Positions 15,852-25,286 are shown, numbered from the stretch's first letter. The stretch is 64,000 bases of DNA from Virgibacillus_O xinjiangensis (GCF_042643145.1 NZ_JBHRSA010000046.1:62001-126000); one strand, 5' to 3'. The notes: generated by a model from the sequence alone, not told the origin. Numbers and translations are program-made.

Positions 15852-17777
15852 TCAGACATCAAGATTCTGCACATATTGTGCATTTTCTTCAATGAAGAGT
15901 CGCCGTGGCTCTACTTTGTCTCCCATCAACATGTCAAAAACCTGATCAGCATCCATGGCATCCGCAAGATCCACCTGGAGAAGTGTCCGGGTATCCGGAT
16001 CCATTGTCGTCTCCCATAACTGGGTAGCATTCATTTCACCTAGCCCCTTATACCGCTGCAATCCAGGTTTCGGTGTTTTAGGTATCTCCGCCATGATCCG
16101 ATCCAGTTCTGCATCATTGTATGCATAATGGACATTTTTTCCTTGTTGCACCTTATAAAGCGGCGGTTGTGCAATATAAATATATCCATGCTCGATCAAT
16201 GGACGCATATACCTGTAGAAAAAGGTTAATAATAAGGTGCGGATATGGGCGCCGTCCACATCGGCATCTGTCATAATGACTACTTTATGATAACGGGCTT
16301 TGCTGATATCAAAGTCCTCACCAATCCCAGTTCCAAGGGCTGTTATCATCGCACGGACTTCATTATTGGAAAGGATTTTATCCAGACGTGCCTTCTCCAC
16401 ATTCAATATCTTTCCCCGTAAAGGAAGGATAGCCTGGAAATGACGATCCCTTCCTGCTTTTGCCGAACCGCCTGCAGAGTCTCCCTCCACAATATAAAGT
16501 TCACTGATCTCCGCATTGCGGGAAGAACAGTCAGCCAACTTTCCTGGCAGATTGGACACTTCCAAGGCACTCTTCCTTCTGGTCAACTCTCTTGCTTTTT
16601 TGGCAGCAAGCCTAGCCCGTGAGGCCATCAATCCTTTTTCCACGATGGTTTTACCGATGGATGGGTTCTCAAAGAGGAATTTGGATAGATTCTCACTGAA
16701 TACAGCATCGACGACTTGACGAACTTCACTGTTGCCCAGTTTTGTTTTTGTCTGGCCTTCGAATTGTGGATCCGGATGCTTGACGGAAACAATGGCTGTC
16801 ATGCCTTCTCGTACGTCATCACCGGAGAGGTTGGGGTCGTTTTCTTTAAACATGTTATTTTTGCGGGCATAATCATTGATCACCCTCGTCAGACCGGTAC
16901 GGAACCCTGATTCATGGGTTCCTCCCTCATGCGTGTGAATATTATTTGCATAAGAATAAAGATTACTGGCAAAGCCATCGTTGTACTGGATGGAAATTTC
17001 TACAGTAATGCCCTGATCTTCTCCTTCTGCATAAAACGGCTCATGCAGGGTGTCTTTCGTCCTGTTCAAAAATTCGACGTAGGAATTTATGCCGCCTTCA
17101 TAATAATAGCTTACGGGCTCCTCACCTGTACGTTTATCCTCAACTGTCATGGTCAGCCCTCTGTTAAGAAAAGCCATTTCTCGCAGACGTTGGGTCAATA
17201 TGTCATATTCATATTCTGTTGTTTCTGTAAATATCTCGCGGTCAGGGGTGAAATGGATGACTGTACCGGTAATATCAGTCTCACCGATTACTTCGATTTC
17301 CCCTTGTGGTACACCCTTCTCGAATGCAAGGAAGTATATCTTATTATCCCGGTGCACATACACTTCCAAACTGCTGGAAAGTGCATTTACAACGGAAGCA
17401 CCAACACCATGCAAACCGCCTGAAACCTTATACCCTCCTCCACCGAATTTACCGCCGGCATGAAGGACTGTCATAATTACTTCCAGGGCAGGACGGCCAG
17501 TTTTTTTCTGAACATCGACCGGAATTCCCCGTCCATTGTCCTTTACCGTGATACTGTTATCCTCTTCAATGATCACTTGAATATGATCACAATAGCCTGC
17601 CAGGGCCTCATCTATACTATTATCGACGATTTCCCAGACTAGATGGTGAAGCCCTTTTCCACTGGTAGAGCCAATATACATCCCCGGCCTTTTACGCACG
17701 GCTTCAAGGCCTTCTAACACCTGGATCTGGTCTGCTCCATAAGCCTGTTCGTTCAGATTCTTATCTTCCATTGCCAT
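15852..17777 (-). CDS. gyrB: DNA gyrase subunit B
   Basis: A 641-residue ATPase subunit of gyrase. The GHKL ATP site is seen in EIVDNSIDEALAG (about residues 50-62) and VSGGLHGVGASVVNAL. The TOPRIM domain shows EGDSAGGSAKAGRD and DADVDGAHIRTLL with the metal-binding acidic residues. The C-terminus QRYKGLGEMN...WETTMDP is typical. Three ATGs lie close together (17780, 17777, 17771) behind AAGGTGG; 17777 is chosen, but 17771 is equally possible. Confidence 0.97.
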   Translation of the reverse strand: MAMEDKNLNEQAYGADQIQVLEGLEAVRKRPGMYIGSTSGKGLHHLVWEIVDNSIDEALAGYCDHIQVIIEEDNSITVKDNGRGIPVDVQKKTGRPALEVIMTVLHAGGKFGGGGYKVSGGLHGVGASVVNALSSSLEVYVHRDNKIYFLAFEKGVPQGEIEVIGETDITGTVIHFTPDREIFTETTEYEYDILTQRLREMAFLNRGLTMTVEDKRTGEEPVSYYYEGGINSYVEFLNRTKDTLHEPFYAEGEDQGITVEISIQYNDGFASNLYSYANNIHTHEGGTHESGFRTGLTRVINDYARKNNMFKENDPNLSGDDVREGMTAIVSVKHPDPQFEGQTKTKLGNSEVRQVVDAVFSENLSKFLFENPSIGKTIVEKGLMASRARLAAKKARELTRRKSALEVSNLPGKLADCSSRNAEISELYIVEGDSAGGSAKAGRDRHFQAILPLRGKILNVEKARLDKILSNNEVRAMITALGTGIGEDFDISKARYHKVVIMTDADVDGAHIRTLLLTFFYRYMRPLIEHGYIYIAQPPLYKVQQGKNVHYAYNDAELDRIMAEIPKTPKPGLQRYKGLGEMNATQLWETTMDPDTRTLLQVDLADAMDADQVFDMLMGDKVEPRRLFIEENAQYVQNLDV

Positions 17778-17828
17778 CATTCCACCTTCAATTCTTCATA
17801 ATAGGCTGATATAATCGCAGCCAATAGG

Positions 17829-18128
17829 TTATTCTTGATCCGACTCTTCATCTTTTATTTCTTCTGAATAGTCATCTAGTTTGCTTATTGTCGAAATCAT
17901 GCTCGCCCTTTTCTTCAATGTACTGACAGATAGTTGGCTATAGTAGATGATGTCCTTGGTGATCATGACAGATTTCGCATCCTCCATAGGACCGAGCACT
18001 TTCTTCTGGACTGCCCATTCGGTTACCATTTCCTCCATAATGGAAGATGAGGAAATCAAATGAAAGTCAAGAATTGCAATCACATCGTTGGATTGGATAA
18101 CATGATCATTTCCTATATGAATAAACAT
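17829..18128 (-). CDS. remB: Extracellular matrix regulator RemB-like (DUF370)
   Basis: A 99-residue DUF370 protein in the position of B. subtilis yaaB/remB, between recF and gyrB. The core MFIHIGNDHVIQSNDVIAIL and the C-terminal YYSQLSVSTLKKRAS are the family signature. In B. subtilis RemB helps activate biofilm matrix genes together with RemA. The start at 18128 is chosen for its 8-nt distance to AAGGGGAG. This version has a longer acidic tail (EEIKDEESDQE) than I recall for the B. subtilis protein. Confidence 0.85.
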   Translation of the reverse strand: MFIHIGNDHVIQSNDVIAILDFHLISSSSIMEEMVTEWAVQKKVLGPMEDAKSVMITKDIIYYSQLSVSTLKKRASMISTISKLDDYSEEIKDEESDQE

Positions 18129-18147
18129 AAGCATGGCTCCCCTTGGA

Positions 18148-19260
18148 TTAGGTATCGACAGTTCCATTATCCACATGGAACTGTTCCGCTTTCCTTAGTG
18201 TTTCGTGATTAATCCCATCCACGCTTGTAGTAGATACAAAGGTTTGGACCTTGCCTTGAATGGTGTGCAATAAATGGGATTGACGATAGTCATCCAGTTC
18301 ACTCAGCACATCATCAAGGAGAAGGATTGGATATTCGCCGATTTCTTTATGGATCAGTTCAATTTCTGCTAATTTCACAGATAAAGCAGCAGTACGCTGC
18401 TGCCCCTGTGATCCATAGACCTGGACATCCTTGCCGTTGACCCGGAATGTCAGATCATCACGGTGAGGACCGATAAGTGTCGTGCCCCGATCTATTTCTT
18501 TCTCCTCAATTTCCTGGAATCTTTGGAGATAGATAGTTTCTATTTTTTCCTTATTTTCTTCTTCTGATACTTCAATAGTGGGATTATATTGAATTTCCAG
18601 CTTTTCAAGGCTTCTGCTGATCCCATGATGAATCGGACCTGCCCACTTTCTCAGGAGATCTAAAAAAACAAACCGCCTCTCCAATAAGGACGAGGCATGT
18701 TCCACTAGTTGTTCCGACAGCACACGGAGCATGGTTGGATCTTTCGTTTCTCTACGCTGCAGCTGCTTCAACAAGTGGTTTCGCTGTTTGAGAATTTTTT
18801 GATATTGCCCGAGATGATAAATATAGCGAGGTTGTATCTGTCCAAGCTCCATATCAATAAAACGTCTGCGTGTATGGGGAGGACCTTTCACCAGGGTAAG
18901 ATCCTCAGGGGCAAACATGACAATATTCATCGCCCCGATATAATCACTCAGACGCTGTTGTTCAATTCTGTTCAATTTAGCTTTTTTGCCTTTATTGGAT
19001 AAGATGATCTCAAGTGGAAACGACCGGTTCTGCTTGAACACACGACCTTCGACCCTCGAAAAATCCTTATCCCACTGGATCAGTTCTTTTTCTTTGGAAG
19101 TCCGATGCGACTTGGTCAAAGCCAAGACATAAATAGCTTCCATCAAATTCGTCTTGCCCTGGGCATTTTCACCGATGATCAGGTTCACTTTGTCATCAAA
19201 AGAGATATCCAGCTTTTCGTAATTCCGGTAATTTTTTAATTGCAGATGCTCGATATGCAT
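18148..19260 (-). CDS. recF: DNA replication and repair protein RecF
   Basis: A 370-residue SMC-like ATPase that loads RecA at gaps with RecO and RecR. Walker A is GENAQGKTN at about residues 30-38, the ABC-type signature region YGSQGQQRTAALS lies near residue 282, and Walker B is LLLDDVLSELD near residue 313. It follows the S4 protein gene by 3 nt and precedes remB, in one operon with gyrBA. Confidence 0.96.
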   Translation of the reverse strand: MHIEHLQLKNYRNYEKLDISFDDKVNLIIGENAQGKTNLMEAIYVLALTKSHRTSKEKELIQWDKDFSRVEGRVFKQNRSFPLEIILSNKGKKAKLNRIEQQRLSDYIGAMNIVMFAPEDLTLVKGPPHTRRRFIDMELGQIQPRYIYHLGQYQKILKQRNHLLKQLQRRETKDPTMLRVLSEQLVEHASSLLERRFVFLDLLRKWAGPIHHGISRSLEKLEIQYNPTIEVSEEENKEKIETIYLQRFQEIEEKEIDRGTTLIGPHRDDLTFRVNGKDVQVYGSQGQQRTAALSVKLAEIELIHKEIGEYPILLLDDVLSELDDYRQSHLLHTIQGKVQTFVSTTSVDGINHETLRKAEQFHVDNGTVDT

Positions 19261-19263
19261 GTA

Positions 19264-19491
19264 CTAACCCTCTTTAGTTACGAGGTAGACTCCAATGCCT
19301 TCCACTTCGATGACATCGTCAGGGTATAACTTCCTGCCGCGGCGATGCTCGCGTTCCCCGTTGACCAATACCCCTTCGTCCTGCAGAAAAGCTTTTACCA
19401 TCCCGCCGGATTCCAGAATGTTTGCAAGCTTTATGAATTGTCCAAGCTGGATATATTCTGTATTTATTTCAATCTTTTCCTGCAATTCCAT
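19264..19491 (-). CDS. yaaA: S4 domain protein YaaA
   Basis: A 75-residue single S4 RNA-binding domain (IKLANILESGGMVKAFLQDEGVLVNGE, then RRGRKLYPDDVIEV). It sits between dnaN and recF as in nearly all Bacillales. The homologue has been linked to 50S ribosome assembly. It is translated close to recF (3-nt gap). A terminator separates it from dnaN, so the yaaA-recF-remB-gyrBA unit should have its own promoter in 19492-19630, which I could not pin down. Confidence 0.93.
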   Translation of the reverse strand: MELQEKIEINTEYIQLGQFIKLANILESGGMVKAFLQDEGVLVNGEREHRRGRKLYPDDVIEVEGIGVYLVTKEG

Positions 19492-19629
19492 TCACCAAAT
19501 TTCATTGGATATTTAATAGTTATATTCTAAAACGTCCTATAACCTATTTTACTAAAGTTTTCGATATAAAGAAAGGTTTACCCTCGGATTCATAAAAAAA
19601 GCGCTTATATAGCCTTTATTTTGCTTCTA

Positions 19630-19667
19630 TGGAAAAGAAAAGCTCCCATCGGTGTACGATAAGAGCT
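19630..19667 (-). terminator. Terminator of dnaA-dnaN
   Basis: Minus-strand 11-bp stem AGCTCTTATCG/CGATGGGAGCT (two G-U pairs), loop TACAC, then TTTTCTTTTCC. Confidence 0.8.
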
Positions 19668-19737
19668 GTGATTTACATAATATTATGTCCTTCAAACCAT
19701 ACTTTTATTCAAGCAAGTGTGTTTTCAGCGTTCCTTA

Positions 19738-20874
19738 TCAATAAGTACGCACAGGCAGAATCAGTTGAAGAATAGGGTCGTCATTTGCTGGATGGATAAT
19801 GAAAGGGCGCATAGCACCAGTGAATTCAATTTTAACTTCTTCGTAATCAATGGCTCGCAATGCTTCCATCATGTATTTGGAACTGAATGAAATTTTCAGT
19901 TCTTCTCCTTCAATGCCTGAAACGGTGATTTCTTCAGCAACAGTACCTACTTCTGGAGAGTTGCTTGTTATTTCGACAAGGGAGCCTTCTCCGGTGGAAA
20001 GACGCACCACATTATTACGCTCTTCTTTTGCAAGTAGTGAAGCACGGTCAATGGAACCCAGCAATTCCTTTGTTTTGGCATAGATGACTGTTTTGCTTTG
20101 GTCTGGAATCAACCTGGAAGTTTCCGGATAATTTCCATCAAGTAGACGAGATAGGAAATTCAGATGCTCCGTACGGAATAGGATTTGATTATTAGTGACA
20201 CTGATTTCCACTTTTTCTTCTGTATCATCCAAGATTTTATTCAGCTCATTCAGGCTTTTGCCAGGAACGACGATGCTTGGAAATTCCGTATTTGCATTTG
20301 GAATGGGGATTTCCCTAGAGGCCAGACGATGGCTGTCAGTAGCGGTAAAAGATAACTTGTTTTCTGCAAGTTTCATATTGACACCTGTCAAAATTGGACG
20401 GGTTTCCATTGTGGAAACAGCAAAGACCGTTTGTTTGATCATGCTTTTCAATAAGTCTGTCGGCATTTCAAAACTGTCATCTGTTTGAAGTTTTGGCAGT
20501 TGTGGATATTCTGCTGCATCTTGGCCGTTCAGATTAAACTCTGCTTTTCCTGATTTAATCGTGACTTTTAAATTTTCATCGGCTGTGATCTCCACCGTTT
20601 TTTCCGGTAGTTTTTTTACGATATCAGGAAAATATTTCGCCTGAAGGACGATGCTGCCTTCTTCAATCTGCTCCACATTGACATTCCCATCTTCCTCGGC
20701 AGGGATATAGGATTCAATGGATATGTCGGAATCACTTCCGGTAAGTGTTATTCCATGATGTTTTGCTTCGACTTTCATCCCGGTCAGGATAGGAATTACT
20801 GTTCTGGGCGAAATTGCCTTCATCACATCTTGGACACTTGCTATCAATTGATCACGTTGGATAACGAATTTCAT
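19738..20874 (-). CDS. dnaN: DNA polymerase III sliding clamp (beta subunit)
   Basis: A 378-residue beta clamp that encircles DNA and tethers PolC and DnaE. It begins MKFVIQRDQLIASVQDVMKAISPRT and ends with DPILQLILPVRTY, both typical of Bacillales clamps. Three clamp folds of about 125 residues are expected from the length. It is preceded by AGGAGG and follows dnaA across a 197-nt gap that holds the unwinding part of oriC. Confidence 0.97.
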   Translation of the reverse strand: MKFVIQRDQLIASVQDVMKAISPRTVIPILTGMKVEAKHHGITLTGSDSDISIESYIPAEEDGNVNVEQIEEGSIVLQAKYFPDIVKKLPEKTVEITADENLKVTIKSGKAEFNLNGQDAAEYPQLPKLQTDDSFEMPTDLLKSMIKQTVFAVSTMETRPILTGVNMKLAENKLSFTATDSHRLASREIPIPNANTEFPSIVVPGKSLNELNKILDDTEEKVEISVTNNQILFRTEHLNFLSRLLDGNYPETSRLIPDQSKTVIYAKTKELLGSIDRASLLAKEERNNVVRLSTGEGSLVEITSNSPEVGTVAEEITVSGIEGEELKISFSSKYMMEALRAIDYEEVKIEFTGAMRPFIIHPANDDPILQLILPVRTY

Positions 20875-20900
20875 GAAATAAATCCTCCTAATGGAAGTTC

Positions 20901-21049
20901 TGTATATATATTTTTATTTATAAAATACCGTAATAATAGTAATAAGGGCTGTGTTTATGTGGATAAGTCAAGAAAAATGGTTGTCTGTTGGAGTTATCCA
21001 CTGTGGACAACTTGTTGACAGATATGGGCGTGACTCCACAGTATCCACA
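20901..21049. other. oriC unwinding region (dnaA-dnaN spacer) with DnaA boxes
   Basis: The spacer carries a perfect DnaA box (TGTGGATAA, 20958-20966) and one-mismatch boxes at 20994-21002 (TTATCCACT), 21002-21010 (TGTGGACAA) and 21041-21049 (GTATCCACA). The AT-rich stretch TATATATATTTTTATTTATAA lies on the dnaN side. This is the incC-type half of a bipartite Bacillus origin. Confidence 0.85.
20931..20945 (+). other. DnaA-trio element of oriC
   Basis: Five 3-nt repeats TAA-TAA-TAG-TAA-TAA, separated by a short GC-containing stretch (GGGCTGTG) from a perfect DnaA box at 20958-20966. An AT-only stretch (20902-20927) lies on the other side. This is the order described for the B. subtilis basal unwinding system: DnaA box, GC spacer, trios, then the unwinding region. 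Confidence 0.75.
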
Positions 21050-21071
21050 TGGGGATATTTTTTGGAAGTCA

Positions 21072-22418
21072 TCAAAAGGTTTTGAGCTGTTCTTTCAGTT
21101 CTTCAATTTCACGATTCATGGCTGTATCATTTTCAAGGATCTTAGCAATCTTTTCATGAGCATGGATAACAGTCGTGTGGTCCCGCCCGCCAAATTCCTC
21201 TCCTATTTTTGGAAGGGAATAGTCTGTCATTTCCCTGGAAAGATACATGGCTATTTGCCTTGGAAATGCAATGGACTTCGTGCGTTTTTTAGCAAGAAAA
21301 TCCTCTAACCGGACGTTGTATTTTTCGCCGACGGTTTCCATGATGCTGTTTATTGTGATCACTTTCGGTTTACTGCTTGGAATAATGTCCTTCAACGCAT
21401 CCGCAGCAAGAGAGGCATCTATATCCTGATTGACAAGAGAGGAATAAGCTACCACACGGATGAGGGCCCCTTCCAGTTCTCGGATATTCGTATCGATTTG
21501 ATTGGCAATATACAGCATTACCTCATTAGGGATATCCAATCCTTCCGCTTTTGCCTTTTTTGTGAGGATGGCAATCCTTGTTTCTAGATCCGGTGGTGTA
21601 ATATCTGTGATCAAGCCCCATTCAAAACGAGAACGCAGGCGGTCTTCCAATGTTGGAATTTCTTTGGGAGGCCGATCACTTGAAATGATAATCTGCTTGC
21701 TCTCTTCATGCAGTGTATTGAATGTATGGAAAAATTCTTCCTGTGTCGATTCTTTTCCCGCTATGAATTGAATATCATCAATTAAAAGGACATCGACATT
21801 CCGGTATTTGTTGCGGAAATTAATCGTTTTGTTATCCATAATGGCATTGATGAATTCATTCGTGAACTTTTCAGATGATAGATAGACGACTTTGGCGTCA
21901 GGATCATGTTCCCGGACATAGTGACCAATCGCATTCATCAGGTGGGTCTTACCGAGTCCCACTCCACCATAGATGAACAGCGGATTATAGGCCTTGGCCG
22001 GTGCCTCGGCAACGGCAAGGGAAGCTGCGTGTGCAAAACGGTTGCCGGCTCCGATTACAAAGGTGTCAAATGTATACTTGGAATTAAGCATCGATTTGGG
22101 AACATCCCCATTGTTTGCTGCATCGGGTTTTGGCTTAGGTTCAGCGTCCGCTTCTTCCTCAGGTGAAATGGATTCAGGAATAATAAATTTGGTAGTAAGC
22201 CTGGTCCCAGTAATTTCTTCCAATATATTAGAAATAAGATTGGTGTATTGGTTCTCTAGCCAATCCCTTGCAAATTCATTTGGTGCAGATACGATCAAGG
22301 TATTATCTTCGATTTTTTCAGCATTTGTATTCTTCAGCCAGGTATCGAAGCTAGGCTTACTAATTTTTTCTTCAATTTTCTCCAGGGTTGCTACCCACAA
22401 ATCATCGATGTTTTCCAA
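21072..22418 (-). CDS. dnaA: Chromosomal replication initiator DnaA
   Basis: A 448-residue AAA+ initiator that binds DnaA boxes and melts oriC. Domain I covers residues 1-80 and a Glu/Pro/Lys-rich linker about 85-110. The AAA+ domain has Walker A GGVGLGKTH (about 150-158) and Walker B LLIDDIQF. The DNA-binding domain IV shows the signature GGRDHTTVIHAHEKI. The start is a TTG at 22418, 8 nt after AAAGGAGTG, with no alternative ATG nearby. The region upstream is full of DnaA boxes, so autoregulation is expected. Confidence 0.97.
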   Translation of the reverse strand: MENIDDLWVATLEKIEEKISKPSFDTWLKNTNAEKIEDNTLIVSAPNEFARDWLENQYTNLISNILEEITGTRLTTKFIIPESISPEEEADAEPKPKPDAANNGDVPKSMLNSKYTFDTFVIGAGNRFAHAASLAVAEAPAKAYNPLFIYGGVGLGKTHLMNAIGHYVREHDPDAKVVYLSSEKFTNEFINAIMDNKTINFRNKYRNVDVLLIDDIQFIAGKESTQEEFFHTFNTLHEESKQIIISSDRPPKEIPTLEDRLRSRFEWGLITDITPPDLETRIAILTKKAKAEGLDIPNEVMLYIANQIDTNIRELEGALIRVVAYSSLVNQDIDASLAADALKDIIPSSKPKVITINSIMETVGEKYNVRLEDFLAKKRTKSIAFPRQIAMYLSREMTDYSLPKIGEEFGGRDHTTVIHAHEKIAKILENDTAMNREIEELKEQLKTF

Positions 22419-22555
22419 CCTGATTTCACTCCTTTCTCGGATAAATGACAGAAAAAGCCTATCTTTCCGGTCTTGGAAAAGGATAAGGCTCTATATAATG
22501 GATCTAACTTCAGTTGAAGCAAATGCGGGATAGGGCATAAGAATCCATCCCAGCC

Positions 22556-22895
22556 TGTGGATAGAAAAAAACTGACAGGCAGGGATTCCAAACGCTTATG
22601 AACCTCATCCACATTATTGTTGATAAGTGTGTCAACGATACTGTTGATAATTGTCCACATACTATCCACAAACTGTGGGTAAGTTTCTAATGGCATAGTT
22701 CATCCACAAGAGTTAAACACAAATATAATACCAAATAAATACGGGTAGTGCAATGGATTTCCGACACTTATCCACAAATCCCAACACGTGTACATAATTT
22801 CCATCCACAACCCTATATTTTGTGAGTTTCCTGTCGATAGATGCTGTGGATAGCTGAAATCACTCAAAATAACAACTGACAGGCGATGTGGATAA
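22556..22895. other. oriC DnaA-box cluster upstream of dnaA
   Basis: Between dnaA and rpmH I find perfect DnaA boxes at 22768-22776 (TTATCCACA) and 22887-22895 (TGTGGATAA). One-mismatch boxes lie at 22556-22564, 22605-22613, 22651-22659, 22662-22670, 22700-22708 and 22845-22853. This is the incA/incB-type half of the origin and also the dnaA promoter region; a weak candidate promoter is TTGCTT-17-ATTATA near 22495-22525 on the minus strand. The whole interval 22419-23082 contains no credible gene. Confidence 0.88.
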
Positions 22896-22973
22896 AAGGA
22901 AATCTGTCGTAGAACAGCTGTAATAGTACAGGTGGGTTCCGGGTCAGTGGATATCGTCATCGACAAAAGGTAG

Positions 22974-23003
22974 TTGACAGGAGATCGTATTAGAATTTAT
23001 AAT
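22974..23003 (+). promoter_or_regulatory. Promoter of rpmH-rnpA
   Basis: TTGACA (22974-22979), 18-nt spacer, TATAAT (22998-23003), 80 nt before rpmH. Confidence 0.8.
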
Positions 23004-23082
23004 TACAAGGACTGTCTATGGATGGATGAAATGAAAATTTGATATACAGGGTAGTAAAGTCCCTTTAGGAGGTGCAGAAATA

Positions 23083-23217
23083 ATGAAAAGAACATTCCAA
23101 CCAAATAACCGTAAGCGTAAAAAAGTTCACGGCTTCCGTACACGTATGAGCTCAAAAAACGGACGTAAGGTTCTAGCTCGTCGTCGCCGTAAAGGAAGAA
23201 AAGTATTATCTGCATAG
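23083..23217 (+). CDS. rpmH: 50S ribosomal protein L34
   Basis: A 44-residue highly basic protein that starts MKRTFQPNNRKRKKVHGFR and ends GRKVLSA, the L34 signature. It follows TTAGGAGGTG. It is the classical marker gene beside oriC, transcribed away from dnaA and followed by rnpA. Confidence 0.97.
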   Translation: MKRTFQPNNRKRKKVHGFRTRMSSKNGRKVLARRRRKGRKVLSA

Positions 23218-23247
23218 GCCACTGAGATTTCAGTGGTCTTTTTCTTC
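23217..23247 (+). terminator. Terminator or attenuator between rpmH and rnpA
   Basis: CCACTG/CAGTGG hairpin followed by TCTTTTTC right after rpmH. Read-through into rnpA would account for the much lower need for RnpA. Confidence 0.7.
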
Positions 23248-23334
23248 ATCTGGAGAAAAATTAAAGAACTTTGTTCATTTACATAAACGCATTAACCTCT
23301 GCCAATTGGGTTGCTGCAGCAAAGGTGATCAGTA

Positions 23335-23691
23335 ATGAAAAAAGAATTCAGGATTAAAAAAAATGAAGAATTCCAGTTTGCTTTCAGGCGTGGAAAGTCT
23401 TTTGCCAACCGTCAGCTTGTTATATACTATGTAAGGAAGCCGGAACAAAAGCACTTCCGGATCGGTCTATCGGTTGGAAAGAAAATTGGAAACGCCGTGA
23501 CGAGAAATAGGATCAAGCGTTATCTTCGCCAGGCATTTCAGGATATGGAGGATCGCTTGCCTGATGAATATGACATCGTGATAATTGCGAGAAAACCGAC
23601 AAAGGAAATGGACTATGGTCAAATAAGGAAGAGTTTGAACCATTTACTATATAAGGAACGTTTGTTGAAAAGCGGCAGAGGAAAGTCCTGA
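23335..23691 (+). CDS. rnpA: Ribonuclease P protein component
   Basis: A 118-residue basic protein that assists the RNase P RNA in maturing tRNA 5' ends. The RNR motif is seen in VTRNRIKRYLRQAF (about residues 61-74), and FRIGLSVGKKIGNAV forms the central cleft. Length and gene order (rpmH-rnpA-yidC-jag) are standard. Confidence 0.95.
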   Translation: MKKEFRIKKNEEFQFAFRRGKSFANRQLVIYYVRKPEQKHFRIGLSVGKKIGNAVTRNRIKRYLRQAFQDMEDRLPDEYDIVIIARKPTKEMDYGQIRKSLNHLLYKERLLKSGRGKS

Positions 23692-23861
23692 GCGCTTAAA
23701 GCAGAGGAGTTTCCCTATTACTAATACATGGGTTTGAAAGCGACATTTCTGTAGAATCACCCGCAGAAATACGTTAGAATAGCTGGTAGGAATTTGGCCT
23801 TGACCGCTTGGAGTGTCCAGTTGGACATGCCGGCTTTGAAGAAGTTAGGAGGAAAAAGAAA

Positions 23862-24638
23862 GTGCAGAAAAAATATATGCTGCTGTTCATGCTCATTGGG
23901 GCGACGGCACTACTGACAGGGTGTATGGAAGTAGACCAACCGATCACCTCGGAGAGTGAGGGTATTTGGAACAGCATCTTCGTATATCCCTTATCTTGGG
24001 CTATCATAAATCTAGCGGAGTTGTTTAATGAAAGTTATGGTATTTCCATCATCGTTCTTACCATCTTTATCCGTCTGATCCTGCTTCCGTTGAACGTAAA
24101 GCAGTTGAAGAGTACGAAAGCAATGCAAGCTGTACAGCCGGAACTGCAAGAATTACAGAAAAAATACAGTTCTAAAGATCAGCAGACACAGCAGAAACTG
24201 CAGCAAGAGACAATGGCATTGTTCCAAAAGCATGGTGTCAATCCGCTTGCAGGATGTCTTCCTATCCTTGTACAAATGCCGATCTTAATTGCCATGTATC
24301 ATGCAATCATGCGAACGGGGGAAGTCAGTACCCATTCATTCCTATGGTTTGAATTAGGGTCACCAGATCCATACTTCATCCTTCCGATTCTGACAGCAGG
24401 GTTTACGTATTTACAACAAAAATTGATGATGTCTACCAATAATACGGCAAAAACCAATCCGCAAATGGCTGTTCAGATGCAGATCATGCTTTATGTGATG
24501 CCGTTGATGATCGGGATATTTGCAGTGTTCTTCCCGGCAGCCTTGGCACTATACTGGGTAACAGGTAATATATTCATGGTCATTCAAGTTCTTCTTATCA
24601 ATAAGCCGATGATGAGCAATAATGGAGGAGAAAAATAG
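23862..24638 (+). CDS. yidC: Membrane protein insertase YidC/SpoIIIJ (lipoprotein)
   Basis: A 258-residue YidC/Oxa1 family insertase. The signal sequence ends in a lipobox (LLTGC, Cys21), so it is a lipid-anchored protein with five further helices. The conserved segment NPLAGCLPILVQMPILIAMYHAI lies in the middle. Starting at the GTG at 23862 puts TTAGGAGG 9 nt upstream; an in-frame ATG at 23808 would destroy the signal peptide. In B. subtilis the SpoIIIJ copy is needed for forespore development. It overlaps jag by one base. Confidence 0.94.
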   Translation: MQKKYMLLFMLIGATALLTGCMEVDQPITSESEGIWNSIFVYPLSWAIINLAELFNESYGISIIVLTIFIRLILLPLNVKQLKSTKAMQAVQPELQELQKKYSSKDQQTQQKLQQETMALFQKHGVNPLAGCLPILVQMPILIAMYHAIMRTGEVSTHSFLWFELGSPDPYFILPILTAGFTYLQQKLMMSTNNTAKTNPQMAVQMQIMLYVMPLMIGIFAVFFPAALALYWVTGNIFMVIQVLLINKPMMSNNGGEK

Positions 24639-25249
24639 TGAAAGAATTAACTGCCAGCGGTCGAACAGTTGATGAAGCGGTTCATTCAGCTTTAGAGCAG
24701 TTAAACATCACGAAGGACCAAGTGGATATCGAAGTGATTGATCAGGGAAAAAAAGGAATATTCGGTTTCGGGGCGAAGCGTGCCATAGTGAAAGTCACAC
24801 AGCGCAGGAACCCGGCAGAAGAAACCGAAGCATATCTCAAGGAAATTGTGCAAGATATGGACCTGGACGTCCAGGTTCATACGGCAGTTGAGGGGAAGCA
24901 TGTCATGTATGAGCTGGTAGGCGACGAACTAGCCCTCTTGATCGGTAAACGAGGGCAGACCTTGAACGCCCTCCAGTATTTAGCGCAACTTGCAATCAAT
25001 CGAAATAGTGATCGATACTATTCCGTGACGGTGGATGCGGAAGGTTACCGGACCAAGAGGAGAGAATCCTTGGAAGCTTTAGCTATAAAGATGGCGGAGA
25101 AGGCAGAACAATTGAATAAGAAAGTTGCTCTTGAGCCGATGCCTTCCTTTGAAAGGAAAATCGTCCATCAGATATTGCAGAATAGAAAAGTGACTACCTA
25201 TTCGGACGGTGCAGAACCTCACCGACATATTGTAATAAAACCTGATTAA
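24638..25249 (+). CDS. jag: RNA-binding protein Jag/KhpB (SpoIIIJ-associated)
   Basis: A 203-residue protein with an N-terminal Jag_N domain (about residues 1-50), a KH domain with GKRG loop (LLIGKRGQTLNALQYL, near residue 103), and a C-terminal R3H domain (SFERKIVHQIL ... EPHRHIVIKP). It binds RNA with KhpA and affects cell elongation in streptococci. The start is a GTG that shares its G with the yidC TAG, so the genes are translationally coupled. Confidence 0.94.
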   Translation: MKELTASGRTVDEAVHSALEQLNITKDQVDIEVIDQGKKGIFGFGAKRAIVKVTQRRNPAEETEAYLKEIVQDMDLDVQVHTAVEGKHVMYELVGDELALLIGKRGQTLNALQYLAQLAINRNSDRYYSVTVDAEGYRTKRRESLEALAIKMAEKAEQLNKKVALEPMPSFERKIVHQILQNRKVTTYSDGAEPHRHIVIKPD

Positions 25250-25252
25250 TCG

Positions 25253-25286
25253 AAAGTCCCTGGAATCCTAGCCAGGGACTTTTTTA
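25253..25286 (+). terminator. Terminator of rpmH-rnpA-yidC-jag
   Basis: AAGTCCCTGG/CCAGGGACTT hairpin and T6, just after jag. Confidence 0.88.
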
